A stretch of DNA of 64,000 nucleotides from Rhizobium ecuadorense (GTDB lineage: Bacteria > Pseudomonadota > Alphaproteobacteria > Rhizobiales > Rhizobiaceae), in contig NZ_LFIO01001733.1 of the NCBI RefSeq assembly GCF_001187535.1, positions 186,001-250,000 on the forward strand, read 5' to 3'. Position numbers and translations under genes: made by a program. Under the pieces are notes generated by a model. The model had not been told where the DNA came from, made no database searches, and saw only the letters and a program-made list of their open reading frames with translations. Positions 1 through 8,646 of the stretch are shown piece by piece (position 1 is the first letter of the stretch; every line of letters starts with the position of its first letter).

Positions 1-1
1 C

Positions 2-808
2 GCGCCTGCAAAGACCGAAGACTTCGCCTCGTCCATCCCCGCCGGCGTCTACGCCGAGACGGTGCTTTCCGTGACGCATTACACCGACCGGCTCTTCCGC
101 TTCACGATGACCCGGCCGCAGGGCTTCCGTTTCCGTTCGGGCGAATTCGCGATGATCGGCCTGATGGTCGAGGGCAAGCCGGTTTTCCGCGCCTATTCGA
201 TCGCCAGCCCCGCCTGGGCCGAAGAGCTTGAATTCTTCTCGATCAAGGTGCCGGACGGCCCGCTCACCTCGCATCTGCAGGCAATCAAGCCCGGCGACCA
301 AGTGCTGATGCGCAAGAAGCCGACGGGCACACTGGTGCTTGATGCGCTGACGCCCGGCCGTCGTCTCTACATGTTCTCGACGGGAACGGGCATTGCGCCT
401 TTCGCCAGCCTGATCCGCGATCCCGAGACCTATGAAAAGTTCGAGGAAGTCATCCTCACCCATACGACGCGCGATGTCGCCGAGCTGAAATACGGCTTCG
501 ACCTCGTCGAAGAAATCCGGAATGACGAACTGCTGAAGGAAGTGGTCGGCGACAAGCTGCGCCATTATGCGACCGTCACACGCGAAGACTTCGCCTATCG
601 CGGCCGCATCACCGACCTGATTTCCTCCGGCAAGATGTTTACCGATCTCGGCGTACCGCCGCTCGACCCGTCAATCGACCGCGGCATGATCTGCGGTTCC
701 TCGGCCATGCTGAAGGACACCAAGGAGCTGCTCGAAAAGGCCGGCCTCGACGAAGGCGCCAACAGCAAGCCCGCCGAATTCGTCATCGAGCGCGCTTTCG
801 TCGGCTGA
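2..808 (+). CDS. fpr: Ferredoxin-NADP(+) reductase, 5' end cut by window
   Basis: Flavoenzyme that exchanges electrons between NADPH and ferredoxin/flavodoxin in the cytoplasm; bacterial forms also supply reductant in oxidative stress. The frame is open from base 2 and reads APAKTEDFASS before the first in-window GTG at 62, so the true start lies upstream of the window; the GTG is an internal valine. Seen: the FAD-binding RAYS motif (residues 43-46 counted from that GTG), the NADP-binding segment FSTGTGIAPF, and the C-terminal FVIERAFVG typical of proteobacterial FNRs. 268 residues are visible of an expected 270 or so. It is followed by a convergent GntR gene. Confidence 0.93.
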   Translation, partial: APAKTEDFASSIPAGVYAETVLSVTHYTDRLFRFTMTRPQGFRFRSGEFAMIGLMVEGKPVFRAYSIASPAWAEELEFFSIKVPDGPLTSHLQAIKPGDQVLMRKKPTGTLVLDALTPGRRLYMFSTGTGIAPFASLIRDPETYEKFEEVILTHTTRDVAELKYGFDLVEEIRNDELLKEVVGDKLRHYATVTREDFAYRGRITDLISSGKMFTDLGVPPLDPSIDRGMICGSSAMLKDTKELLEKAGLDEGANSKPAEFVIERAFVG

Positions 809-859
809 CGTTTTCCCCGAAAATCAGACCTGACAGCGGCTCCGGAAACGGGGCCGTTT

Positions 860-1474
860 TCATGTGCGGGCGAGATAGTCGATCAGCGCCGCCATGCTGG
901 CGCGCGCCTCACCCGCCCTGCCCTGATGGATGGCGCGGATGACGGCGACATGCAGGGCGACGGCGCGGTCCATGCGCTCCGGGCTTGCCGTCGAGTACCA
1001 GAGGCGACGCGCATGCGTCTGCACCGGGCCGAGTGCCGCCATGATGAAGCCGTTCGGGCAGGCATCCTCGAGAATTTCGTCGAAAGCCTTGTCGGCGGCG
1101 AAGAAGCCGGCGAGATCGCCGGTCACGGCGCATTCCTCCATCGCCCGGGCGCAGTCGCCGAGGCGGACGCGCTGTTCATCGGTCGCATGTTCGGCGGCAA
1201 GGCTCGCTGCAATCGGCTCCAGCTCGCGCCGCACCTGCATGACATTGCCGTGATCCTGTGGCGCGATCTCCGCCACCTGCAGCCCGACACGCGGCTTCAC
1301 CCGGATCAGCCCCTGCCAGGCAAGCTTCTGGATCGCCTCGCGCACCGGCGTCCGCCCATGGCCCGCCATATCGATCAGCTGCTTTTCGGTGACCAGCGCC
1401 CCGGGCTTCAGCGCCAGCGTGACGATCAGATGTTCCAGCGCGAGATAGGCAAGATGGCTCTGTGACGTCTGCAT
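860..1474 (-). CDS. GntR family (FadR-type) transcriptional regulator
   Basis: Cytoplasmic one-component regulator, 204 aa from the ATG at 1474. An N-terminal winged helix (GALVTEKQL, then GRTPVREAIQKL for the recognition helix) precedes an all-helical FCD-type ligand domain. A longer reading from 1507 adds MIYQVQSLDSS, but that extension covers a perfect palindrome (TGATATATCA, 1497-1506) that looks like an operator, and the 1474 ATG has GGACTCC upstream; I prefer 1474. No catabolic operon is adjacent, so the ligand is unknown; fpr converges from the other side. Confidence 0.85.
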   Translation of the reverse strand: MQTSQSHLAYLALEHLIVTLALKPGALVTEKQLIDMAGHGRTPVREAIQKLAWQGLIRVKPRVGLQVAEIAPQDHGNVMQVRRELEPIAASLAAEHATDEQRVRLGDCARAMEECAVTGDLAGFFAADKAFDEILEDACPNGFIMAALGPVQTHARRLWYSTASPERMDRAVALHVAVIRAIHQGRAGEARASMAALIDYLART

Positions 1475-1496
1475 GCTGGAGTCCAATGACTGTACC

Positions 1497-1506
1497 TGAT
1501 ATATCA
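1497..1506. promoter_or_regulatory. Palindrome upstream of GntR gene, possible autoregulatory operator
   Basis: TGATATATCA is a perfect 10-bp palindrome 23 bp before the preferred GntR start. Its position suits autoregulation. No second copy was found, so this is weak inference. Confidence 0.3.
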
Positions 1507-1904
1507 CATAGTGGCACGGTCAAAAACCGAAGACAAGTCGGCATTGAATATCAGAATAGAGACAAAGAGATAACAGCGGTGTGGGATCGGGGACTTTAGG
1601 CGTCTACACCACGAAAGAACTCATTTCGCCGCCCCATCCTCCGAGGCCGCCGCGGGAAGATTGGGAGCGGTAGGGTCGGATATGAGACTAAGTCTGGTGG
1701 AGTGAGCTATCTCCGGCGACTTTAGCCCCACTCTCCGTCATGCTCGGCCCTGAGCCGAGCATCCACGCCGCATCTGCCAGCAGTCGTGGCATGGATCCTC
1801 GGCTCAAGGCCGAGGAAGACGGAGGACGGGTTGGCGTTCCTCCCAAACTCACCCGGCGTAAAAGAGAGACATCGCGCGCTTTGAAACAACGCCTTTATCT
1901 TGCA
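1507..1904. other. Gene-free stretch between GntR promoter and MacB operon end
   Basis: About 400 bases without a believable gene. The only structured feature is the paired-hairpin repeat at 1733-1824; the 279-codon frame that crosses it runs antisense through the MacB permease and is a shadow. Confidence 0.6.
1733..1824. repeat. Intergenic palindromic repeat (two mirrored hairpins)
   Basis: The first 37 bases (CTCCGTCATGCTCGGCC onward) are nearly the reverse complement of the last 37, with only a handful of mismatches, and each arm holds its own hairpin (GCTCGGCCCTGAGCCGAGC and CCTCGGCTCAAGGCCGAGG). The form matches REP/RIME-like elements scattered in rhizobial intergenic DNA. It lies beyond the 3' end of the MacB permease and could act as an mRNA end structure. 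Confidence 0.7.
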
Positions 1905-3107
1905 TCACTCATGCCGCAGCGCCTCAATGGGATTCAGCTGCGCTGCCCGTCTCGCCGGGAAATAGCCGAAGATCATGCCGATTGCGGCGGAGAAGAGGAA
2001 GGCGACGGCGACCATCATCGGGCTGAAGACGAAGGGGACTTTCAGGAAAGTCACGGCCACCAGACCGAGGCTGAGGCCGAGCGCGATGCCGGTGATGCCG
2101 CCGAAGAGCGAGAGCGCCACGGCTTCGACCAGAAACTGGGTGAGCACCTGGTTTTCGAGCGCGCCGATCGCCAGGCGAATGCCGATTTCGCGGGTTCGTT
2201 CGGTGACGGAAACCAGCATGATGTTCATGATGCCGATGCCGCCGACGAGCAGGCTGATGGCGGCGACGGCGCCGAGCAGGCCGGTCAGCAGCGTCGTCGT
2301 GCCGGTCATCGCCTCGGCGATCTGGGTCATATCGTTGACGTTGAAGTCGTCCTGGCGGCCGGGGATGATCTTGCGGCGCTCGCGCAGAAGATCTTCGACA
2401 TCGGACTGCACCTTGGCCGTGGAGACGCCGTCGCGCGCCGAGATGATGATCTGCGGCACGTTGCTGTTGCCGCTGATGCGCCGCTGGAACACCTTGACCG
2501 GCATGATGACGACATCGTCCTGATCGGTCCCCATGCCGGACTGGCCACGCTTGGCGAGCACGCCGATAACAGGGCATGAGACCTTGCCGACGCGGATCTG
2601 CTGGCCGATCGGGTCGGCGGCGCCGAAGAGCTGCGAGCGCACCGTCTCGCCGATGATGCAGCGGGACTGGCCGCGCTCCTCGGCGGGGGTGAACGTGCGG
2701 CCGAGCGCCAGGTTCCAGTCCTGGGCGACGAAATAGTCGTTGGTGGTGCCGGAGACGCTGGTCGAATGGTTCTGGCCGCCGGATATCACCGTCGCTGTCG
2801 ACTGGTTGAGCGGCGCCACCGCCCTCAAGCCACTGATCTGGTCGCGGATGGCGGCGACGTCCTTGACGCTGAAGCGCTTGGCCTCGGAGCTCGCCCGGCC
2901 GGGACCGAACTGGCCGGGGCGGACGAACAGCATATTGGTGCCGAGCCGCGACAGTTCGGTCGAGACCTGTGCGGTCGTGCCGTTGCCGATCGTTACCAGC
3001 GCGATGACGGCGGCAACGCCGATGACGACGCCGAGCACGGTGAGGAAGGAACGCAGCATGTTGCGGCTGATGGCGCGCAGAGCCAGCTTCAGCGTCTCAA
3101 AGAACAT
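1905..3107 (-). CDS. MacB-type ABC transporter permease (FtsX/MacB_PCD)
   Basis: Inner-membrane subunit of a MacAB-like tripartite exporter, 400 aa. The start [16 protein letters not shown] follows AGGAGGG and overlaps the end of the ATPase gene by 11 bp, which implies translational coupling; a longer frame from 3200 is antisense noise. One N-terminal membrane helix (about 19-42), a large periplasmic MacB_PCD domain, then three C-terminal helices with the FtsX-type [14 protein letters not shown] loop and the ending NPIEALRHE. In E. coli the ATPase and permease are one polypeptide; here they are separate, as in many alphaproteobacteria. Substrate unknown (macrolides, peptides, lipids are exported by relatives). 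No outer-membrane TolC partner is encoded here. Confidence 0.9.
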   Translation of the reverse strand: MFFETLKLALRAISRNMLRSFLTVLGVVIGVAAVIALVTIGNGTTAQVSTELSRLGTNMLFVRPGQFGPGRASSEAKRFSVKDVAAIRDQISGLRAVAPLNQSTATVISGGQNHSTSVSGTTNDYFVAQDWNLALGRTFTPAEERGQSRCIIGETVRSQLFGAADPIGQQIRVGKVSCPVIGVLAKRGQSGMGTDQDDVVIMPVKVFQRRISGNSNVPQIIISARDGVSTAKVQSDVEDLLRERRKIIPGRQDDFNVNDMTQIAEAMTGTTTLLTGLLGAVAAISLLVGGIGIMNIMLVSVTERTREIGIRLAIGALENQVLTQFLVEAVALSLFGGITGIALGLSLGLVAVTFLKVPFVFSPMMVAVAFLFSAAIGMIFGYFPARRAAQLNPIEALRHE

Positions 3108-3813
3108 GATCCGCCCTCCTGCGATGCTCGACCTCGGTCTCCAGCTTGCCGTCGACGAACCTGAGCAGCCGCTGCGCATAGGCGGCGATATCGGGCTCAT
3201 GCGTGACCATGACGATGGTGATGCCCTGCTCGCGGTTCAGCCGGGTCATCAGATCCATGATCTCGACGCTGGTTTTCGTGTCGAGATTGCCTGTGGGTTC
3301 GTCGGCCAGCAGCAGCGCCGGTTCAGTGACGATGGCGCGGGCGATGGCGACGCGCTGCTGCTGGCCGCCCGATAGTTCCTGGGTCTTGTGATGTTCGCGG
3401 CCGGAGAGGCCGACCAGCGCCAGGGCTTCGCGCGCCCGTTCGCGGCGCTCGCGCACCGCCATGCCGCGATAAATCAGCGGCAGTTCGACGTTCTCGACCG
3501 CTGACGTGCGCGACAGCAGGTTGAAGCCCTGGAAGACGAAGCCGAGCATATGGCGGCGCAACAGCGTCAGCTGGCTTCGGTCGAAGCCGCTGGTCGGAAT
3601 GCCTTCGAAGATGTAGTCGCCTGATGTCGGCACGTCGAGGCAGCCGAGGATGTTCATCGCCGTCGACTTGCCGGAGCCCGACGGCCCCATGATCGCGACG
3701 AATTCATGGGCGTTGATTGCAAGGTCGACATGGTCGAGCGCGCGGATCGCCGCCTCGCCCTCGCCGTAGACTTTCGAGACCTGCCTGAATTCGATGAGCG
3801 GCGGGCTTGCCAT
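3097..3813 (-). CDS. MacB/LolD-type ABC transporter ATP-binding protein
   Basis: 238-aa cytoplasmic ATPase that energises the adjacent permease. Walker [10 protein letters not shown] (43-51), signature [14 protein letters not shown], Walker B LLLADEP followed by TGNLDTKTS, the MacB/LolD subfamily hallmark. Middle gene of the efflux operon: adaptor, then ATPase 12 bp downstream, then permease overlapping its end. Confidence 0.93.
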   Translation of the reverse strand: MASPPLIEFRQVSKVYGEGEAAIRALDHVDLAINAHEFVAIMGPSGSGKSTAMNILGCLDVPTSGDYIFEGIPTSGFDRSQLTLLRRHMLGFVFQGFNLLSRTSAVENVELPLIYRGMAVRERRERAREALALVGLSGREHHKTQELSGGQQQRVAIARAIVTEPALLLADEPTGNLDTKTSVEIMDLMTRLNREQGITIVMVTHEPDIAAYAQRLLRFVDGKLETEVEHRRRADHVL

Positions 3814-3825
3814 CCGTCCCTCCGC

Positions 3826-5121
3826 CTAATTCGCGCGCGTCGTGGCGTCGGTCACCAATGCGTCACCTTCCTTGAGGTCACCGGAGACGACCTGGGTGAA
3901 CTGGCCGTCGGATGAGCCGACCTGGATGACGACGGGTGTGGGCCGGTCGCCGCGCAGCACCCAGACGCGGCGCTCGGCGCCCGTCAGCGCCTGGCCGGAA
4001 TTGCCGCCGCCGCGCTGGCGTGGCGGGCCGAAGATGCCGAAAATACCGCGGCCGCGCCGTCCCGCCTGCGGGGGCGCATAGCGCAGCGCCGTGTTCGGCA
4101 CCATCAGCGTATCCTTGACGGCCTCGACGGTGACGTCGGCGGTCGCCGTCATGCCGGGACGCAGCAGCAGGTCGGCATTGTCGACGGAGAGGACCGCCTT
4201 ATAGGTCACGACGTTGTTGACCACCTCAGAGGCGAAGCGGATCTGCTCGATCTCGGCGGGAAAACTCCGGTCGGGATAGGCGTCGACTGAAAATTTCGCC
4301 TTCTGGCCGACGGCGATCTGGCCGACATCGGCCTCATCGACATCGACCTGCAGCTCCATCTTCTTCAGGTCGCCGGCGATGGTGAACAGGATTGGCGCCG
4401 AAAGCGAGGCTGCGACGGTGGCGCCCGGATTGACGGCGCGGGTGAGGATCACGCCGTCGATCGGCGAGACGATCTTTGCCTTGGCGAGATTGACCTCGGC
4501 CAACTGCAGGTCGGCTTCCGAAGCGAGCACCTCGGCTTCGTTGATCTGTTTGGCGGCGACGGCGGAATCATATTTGTAGGTGGCGTCATCGAGGCTCTGC
4601 TGGGTGGAGACATTGCTCCTGACCAGGCTCTTCAGCCGCTCAAGCGAGGTGCTTGCCGACTGCAGATCGGCATTGGCCTTGGCGACATTCGCCTTGGCCG
4701 AATTCAGCTTGGCGCGCGAACTCTTCACATCGGCCTCGAGCTTGTTGGTGTCGAGCAGCGCCAGCACGTCGCCCGCTTTGATCGTGCTGTTGTAATCGAC
4801 ATTGACGTCGCGGACCGTGCCGGAAAGCTCGCTCGATATATCCACCTGCTCGGTCGGCTGCACCGAGCCGGTGGCGGTGACGAGCACCGTCAGATCGCCG
4901 CGTTTTGCCGGCTGGGTGGCATAGCTCACTTCGCTTTGCCCGCGGCCCATATAGAAATAGGCGGCGCCGGCTGCAGCAGCAACGAGGATCAACAGGATGA
5001 ACAGCCGCCCGCGCCAGCGGCTGCGCCTGCCCTGCCGTCCCGATGCGGCGAGCACCGCTGCAAGGTCGGACGCGCCGCCTGTCTCTGCCCCGGTCTTCTT
5101 GCCGGTTCCGGTATCGTTCAT
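3826..5121 (-). CDS. MacA-like periplasmic adaptor (HlyD/RND membrane fusion protein)
   Basis: 431-aa adaptor linking the inner-membrane MacB-type pump to an outer-membrane channel. A cytoplasmic tail of about 40 residues, one membrane helix (LFILLILVAAAAGAAYFYM), a lipoyl/barrel-sandwich half (VTATGSVQPTEQVDIS), an alpha-hairpin rich in Ala/Lys/Ser, the second lipoyl half (IVSPIDGVILTRAV) and a beta-barrel domain. A Gly/Arg-rich insert (RRGRGIFGIFGPPRQRGGG) near the C-terminus is unusual and probably a disordered loop. First gene of the operon. Confidence 0.9.
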   Translation of the reverse strand: MNDTGTGKKTGAETGGASDLAAVLAASGRQGRRSRWRGRLFILLILVAAAAGAAYFYMGRGQSEVSYATQPAKRGDLTVLVTATGSVQPTEQVDISSELSGTVRDVNVDYNSTIKAGDVLALLDTNKLEADVKSSRAKLNSAKANVAKANADLQSASTSLERLKSLVRSNVSTQQSLDDATYKYDSAVAAKQINEAEVLASEADLQLAEVNLAKAKIVSPIDGVILTRAVNPGATVAASLSAPILFTIAGDLKKMELQVDVDEADVGQIAVGQKAKFSVDAYPDRSFPAEIEQIRFASEVVNNVVTYKAVLSVDNADLLLRPGMTATADVTVEAVKDTLMVPNTALRYAPPQAGRRGRGIFGIFGPPRQRGGGNSGQALTGAERRVWVLRGDRPTPVVIQVGSSDGQFTQVVSGDLKEGDALVTDATTRAN

Positions 5122-5278
5122 GTCATCCTCGATCAGTCAGTGCCTGCCTTGACCCGCAGTAAAATAATCACAGCGCAGATGAACCGGGCATTAGCGTTGC
5201 CGCCGAAGTGGCACGGAATTGCGGATGGGGGAAATGAAATATTGGTAAGAAAAGTCAAGTTTTGGTGCGGGACACTCG

Positions 5279-5653
5279 TCAGTCGGCATCCTCGGCATAT
5301 TGGCCGGCGCCCGGCAGCTGGTGCAGCCAGGGTTCGCGCCGCTTGATCCAGACTTCATGATCCGGGACAAGGTCGCTCGGCGGGCTGTCGAGCGAGCCGA
5401 GACGGATTTCCGCGGCCTCCTCCTGCAGGCAGAAAAGCCTGCTGCCGCAGGCGGGGCAGAAGCTGCGGCCGGAGAAAGTGGCGATCTCGCCGCTGTGGGA
5501 AAAAACCAGGCGCGGCCAGACCGCGAAGAAGACGAAGGCGGAGCCGCTCGATTTGCGGCAATCGGCGCAGTGGCAAAGGCCGACGCGAAGCGGCTCGCCT
5601 TCGACGCGATAGGCGACCGCCCCGCACAGGCAGCTTCCGGTGCGGATCCGCAT
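5279..5653 (-). CDS. GFA/CENP-V family zinc protein
   Basis: 124-aa cytoplasmic protein with the Cys pattern of the Gfa (glutathione-dependent formaldehyde-activating) fold: CLCGAV, CHCADCRK and CPACGSRLF, which bind zinc. Most members are annotated Gfa-like but few have shown formaldehyde chemistry, so the reaction is left open. The next gene upstream on the same strand is 8 bp away, so the two are probably cotranscribed. Confidence 0.85.
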   Translation of the reverse strand: MRIRTGSCLCGAVAYRVEGEPLRVGLCHCADCRKSSGSAFVFFAVWPRLVFSHSGEIATFSGRSFCPACGSRLFCLQEEAAEIRLGSLDSPPSDLVPDHEVWIKRREPWLHQLPGAGQYAEDAD

Positions 5654-5661
5654 AGCGACCG

Positions 5662-5871
5662 TCAGGCGTCGAGACTGGTGGGCAGCCCCGGCGGGCGCCG
5701 CTTTGCCGCCATCAACAGATCGAGTTCAGTGGCGGAGGGGCCAAACTTGTCGTAGAGGCGTTTTGCCTCCTTGTCATCCAACCGGTATTTCCTGGCAAAT
5801 TCGCCAATGCTGTAGGGGCGGCCACGCAACACTCTTCGCGCCGGGGTCGCCGTATTCGGTGCGTCGGTCAT
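5662..5871 (-). CDS. Small conserved helical protein
   Basis: 69 aa, unrecognised. The ATG follows AAAGGAGAAACCC, a strong ribosome site. The sequence reads as a helix-turn-helix-like segment (YSIGEFARKYRLDDKEAKRL) and may bind nucleic acid or a partner; no function is claimed. Cotranscribed with the GFA gene. Confidence 0.65.
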   Translation of the reverse strand: MTDAPNTATPARRVLRGRPYSIGEFARKYRLDDKEAKRLYDKFGPSATELDLLMAAKRRPPGLPTSLDA

Positions 5872-6172
5872 GGGTTTCTCCTTTCATTCCCTGCGCTTTA
5901 AGTTAGAGCGATGGGGTCGATTGGAAAGAGCCGAAGGGCTGGAGCGGGCTTCCGGCATGGGTCGATCGGGCTGATTGCGGAACCTTCCTGCCGCTAGACG
6001 CATTGTCGAATCGAGGTAGCGGGCCGCGCCAAGCGGACGCGGCGGTGCTGGAGAACATCGGGATTTTTCCACTTTCTCCCGATGGCCAACGAAACGGCAG
6101 GCGAGCTCCCTACCCGCCCGGTCCGCTTCCTCATCCTGTTTTCCGAAATGAGATCACGAAATATTAAAATTT
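5872..6172. other. Intergenic, no gene seen
   Basis: The frames here are short, lack ribosome sites and differ on both strands. The stretch holds the 5' region of the 69-aa gene on one side and leads into the stress promoter at 6173 on the other. Confidence 0.5.
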
Positions 6173-6197
6173 GGAACACCTGCGCCGGAGCGAGGTT
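6173..6197 (+). promoter_or_regulatory. EcfG-type general stress promoter
   Basis: GGAAC, 17-bp spacer, GTT: the consensus used by the alphaproteobacterial general-stress sigma factor EcfG. It lies 48 bp before the KGG-protein start. Three further matches with the same 17-bp spacing occur at 46-50 kb. Confidence 0.65.
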
Positions 6198-6245
6198 TTT
6201 CCCCTCGAGGTCGACGTGGCCTCGTTCAAACCGAAGGAGAACCGG

Positions 6246-6428
6246 ATGGCAAACCAAGGTGGAACCCATGAACAGCACGTCAAAGCCGGGCAGCAGAGTC
6301 ACAAGAACGACGCCAATGCCCGCAGCTCCTCTTCAGGTGGCCGCGACGCGCAGTCCAGCGGATCCCGCGGCGGCAGCCATGAACAGCATGTAAAAGCTGG
6401 TCAACAGAGCCACAAGAACAGCCACTAA
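6246..6428 (+). CDS. KGG/con-10-like small stress protein with duplicated motif
   Basis: 60-aa very hydrophilic protein. The start MANQGGTHEQH follows AAGGAG; an upstream in-frame start at 6171 would begin before the promoter's expected transcript start. The 15-residue unit THEQHVKAGQQSHKN recurs near the end as SHEQHVKAGQQSHKN, joined by a Ser/Gly linker. Related con-10/KGG proteins accumulate in stressed or stationary cells; their biochemical role is unknown. Monocistronic, with an EcfG promoter upstream and a strong terminator downstream. Confidence 0.85.
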   Translation: MANQGGTHEQHVKAGQQSHKNDANARSSSSGGRDAQSSGSRGGSHEQHVKAGQQSHKNSH

Positions 6429-6451
6429 AGCTGTCTTGATATGAAAATTCG

Positions 6452-6483
6452 GCCCGCGCCTCCATTCCGGCGCGGGCTTTTTT
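6452..6483 (+). terminator. Rho-independent terminator after KGG gene
   Basis: A perfect 9-bp GC stem (GCCCGCGCC/GGCGCGGGC), an 8-nt loop, then six T residues. Confidence 0.9.
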
Positions 6484-6490
6484 CGGCTTC

Positions 6491-7570
6491 TCAAGACAGA
6501 CGCCGGCCATCCTCGCCGAAGAGGTGCAGCACGGCGGGATCGAGATGGAGCGGCAGGCTGTCGCCAGATTTCATCCGTTGCTGGCCGGCAAAGACGGCGA
6601 TCAGCTTCTTGCCCGATGCGTCGGCGTGGACCACGGTCTCCGAGCCCAGTTCCTCGACGAGGAGGATGCGGGTATCCAGCTTGCGAGCGTCAGTCCCATC
6701 GGCAAGGGTGATGTGCTGCGGGCGAATGCCGATGCTGACCCTCTCGCCGATCGGGCGTGAATCCCGGGCAATAACGGAAAGACGATGGCCGCCGACGGTT
6801 TCGACCTCGGTGAGATCGCCGTCATGGCCGATAATCGCGCCTTCCAGGAAATTCATATGCGGGGCGCCGATGAAGCCGGCGACGAAGCGGTTGGCCGGCC
6901 TGTTGTAAAGTTCCAGCGGCGTTCCCACCTGCTCGATCCGGCCGCCTCTCAGCACCACGATGCGGTTTGCCAGCGTCATCGCCTCGACCTGATCATGGGT
7001 GACGTAGATCATCGTCGCCTTCAGGCGGGCGTGAAGGGCGGCGAGTTCGGCGCGCATGCTCACTCTCAACTCTGCGTCGAGATTGGACAATGGCTCGTCG
7101 AGCAGGAAGGCATCCGGGCGGCGGACAATGGCGCGGCCGATCGCGACGCGCTGGCGCTGGCCGCCGGAGAGCTGGCCGGGACGGCGCTGCAGGAAGGGCT
7201 CGATCTCCAGCATGCGGGCGGCGTCGGTGATGCGCGCTTCGATCTCGGCCTTGGCCACTTTGGTATTCTCGAGCCCAAAGGCCAGGTTTTCCCTGACGCT
7301 CATATGCGGATAAAGCGCATAGGACTGGAAGACCATGGCGAGGCCGCGGTCGGCGGCGCCGATCTCGGTGACATCCTTGCCGTCGATGGCGATGCTGCCG
7401 CCTGTCGGCTTGTCGAGGCCGGCGATCAGGCGCAGCAGCGTCGACTTCCCGCAGCCGGACGGACCGACGAAGGCGACGAACTCGCCGTCCTCGACCTCAA
7501 GCGAGACATCGCGGATGACCTCGACGGCGCCGAAATTCTTGACGATGTTCCTGAGCTCGAGCCCGCTCAT
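6491..7570 (-). CDS. Carbohydrate ABC importer ATPase (MalK/UgpC type)
   Basis: 359-aa cytoplasmic ATPase. Walker [10 protein letters not shown] (36-44), signature [14 protein letters not shown], Walker [12 protein letters not shown], and a C-terminal TOBE/OB domain (IGIRPQHITL) of the MalK group. The start MSGLELRNIV follows CAGGAGAG; the frame extends upstream but without homology. Last gene of the sugar operon binding protein - permease - permease - ATPase. Confidence 0.92.
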   Translation of the reverse strand: MSGLELRNIVKNFGAVEVIRDVSLEVEDGEFVAFVGPSGCGKSTLLRLIAGLDKPTGGSIAIDGKDVTEIGAADRGLAMVFQSYALYPHMSVRENLAFGLENTKVAKAEIEARITDAARMLEIEPFLQRRPGQLSGGQRQRVAIGRAIVRRPDAFLLDEPLSNLDAELRVSMRAELAALHARLKATMIYVTHDQVEAMTLANRIVVLRGGRIEQVGTPLELYNRPANRFVAGFIGAPHMNFLEGAIIGHDGDLTEVETVGGHRLSVIARDSRPIGERVSIGIRPQHITLADGTDARKLDTRILLVEELGSETVVHADASGKKLIAVFAGQQRMKSGDSLPLHLDPAVLHLFGEDGRRLS

Positions 7571-7596
7571 GCACTCTCCTGTATTTTTAGCCTGGC

Positions 7597-8646
7597 CTAT
7601 TTCAGGCCCGAGCCGGCGATGCCTGTGGTGATGAAGCGCTGCAGGAAGACGAAGATCAGCACGACGGGGATCATCGAAACGACGGTCATGGCGAGGATAT
7701 AGTGCCATTGCACATTAAGCTCGCCGGCATAGACGTTGAGGCCGACCTGCAGCGTATAGAGTTCCTTGCGCGACAGCACGATCAGCGGCCAGAGAAAGTC
7801 GTTCCAGCGCCAGACGACCGAGAAGATCGCCAGCACCGCCAGCGCCGGCGCCGACAGCGGCAGGATGATGCGCCAGTAGATCTGCCATTCGCTGGCCTTG
7901 TCCATGCGCGCGGCGTCGATCAGCTCGTCGGGGATGGTCAGCATATATTGGCGCAGCAGGAACACGCCTGTCGGGGTGGCGACCGTCGGCAGGATGACGC
8001 CCCAGAGGCTGTCGAAGAGATTCAGGGTGCCGATGACGGAATAAAGCGGCACGACGATGACCGAGAGCGGCACCATCAGCGTCGCCAGGATCATCAGCAT
8101 GACGGCGGTGCGGCCGGGGAACTGGTATTTCGACAGCGCGAAGGCGGCCATGGAATTGACGAGCAGCGTGATCGCCGTCGCCACGACAGTCACGAAGACG
8201 GAGTTGCGCAGGAACAGGAAGAAATCGAAACGCTGGAACGGTTCGGTGTAATTGGCGGCGGCGAATTCGACCTTGCGCACCGGGGTGCGATCCTTGATGT
8301 TCGCCTTGACGATTTCGCCAGGCTGTTTCGGATCGACCATCTGGCCGATGATGCCGATGCGGCGGACTTCGGCGAGCACGCGGCTGCTGCCATCCGGCAT
8401 GGTGACGTTATAGAGCGGCAGCGGCTTGTCATAGCCCGGCACGACGGCCTGTTCGGTGACATAGGGCAGCAAGGACGGAGGGAACTCGGCAAGGGCGGCC
8501 GGCGTCTTGAAGGAGGAGAAAACCAGCCAGACGGCCGGGCCGAACATCAGGAAGACGCCCGAGATCAGCCAGATCCAGGTGACGACGTCCGTCCAATGCC
8601 AGCCGCGGCCGCGGCGGCGCAGCAGGAACGAGCCGACAGCGCTCAT
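7597..8646 (-). CDS. Carbohydrate ABC importer permease (MalG type) with long periplasmic insert
   Basis: 349-aa inner-membrane permease with the EAA-type loop IDAARMDKASEWQIYWRIILP and an ITTGIAGSGLK end. Usual MalG-type permeases have about 280 residues. Here roughly 100 extra residues (about 55-155, including VPGYDKPLPLYNVTMPDG) lie between helices 1 and 2 and should face the periplasm. The start codon overlaps the stop of the preceding permease gene in an ATGA. Confidence 0.9.
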   Translation of the reverse strand: MSAVGSFLLRRRGRGWHWTDVVTWIWLISGVFLMFGPAVWLVFSSFKTPAALAEFPPSLLPYVTEQAVVPGYDKPLPLYNVTMPDGSSRVLAEVRRIGIIGQMVDPKQPGEIVKANIKDRTPVRKVEFAAANYTEPFQRFDFFLFLRNSVFVTVVATAITLLVNSMAAFALSKYQFPGRTAVMLMILATLMVPLSVIVVPLYSVIGTLNLFDSLWGVILPTVATPTGVFLLRQYMLTIPDELIDAARMDKASEWQIYWRIILPLSAPALAVLAIFSVVWRWNDFLWPLIVLSRKELYTLQVGLNVYAGELNVQWHYILAMTVVSMIPVVLIFVFLQRFITTGIAGSGLK

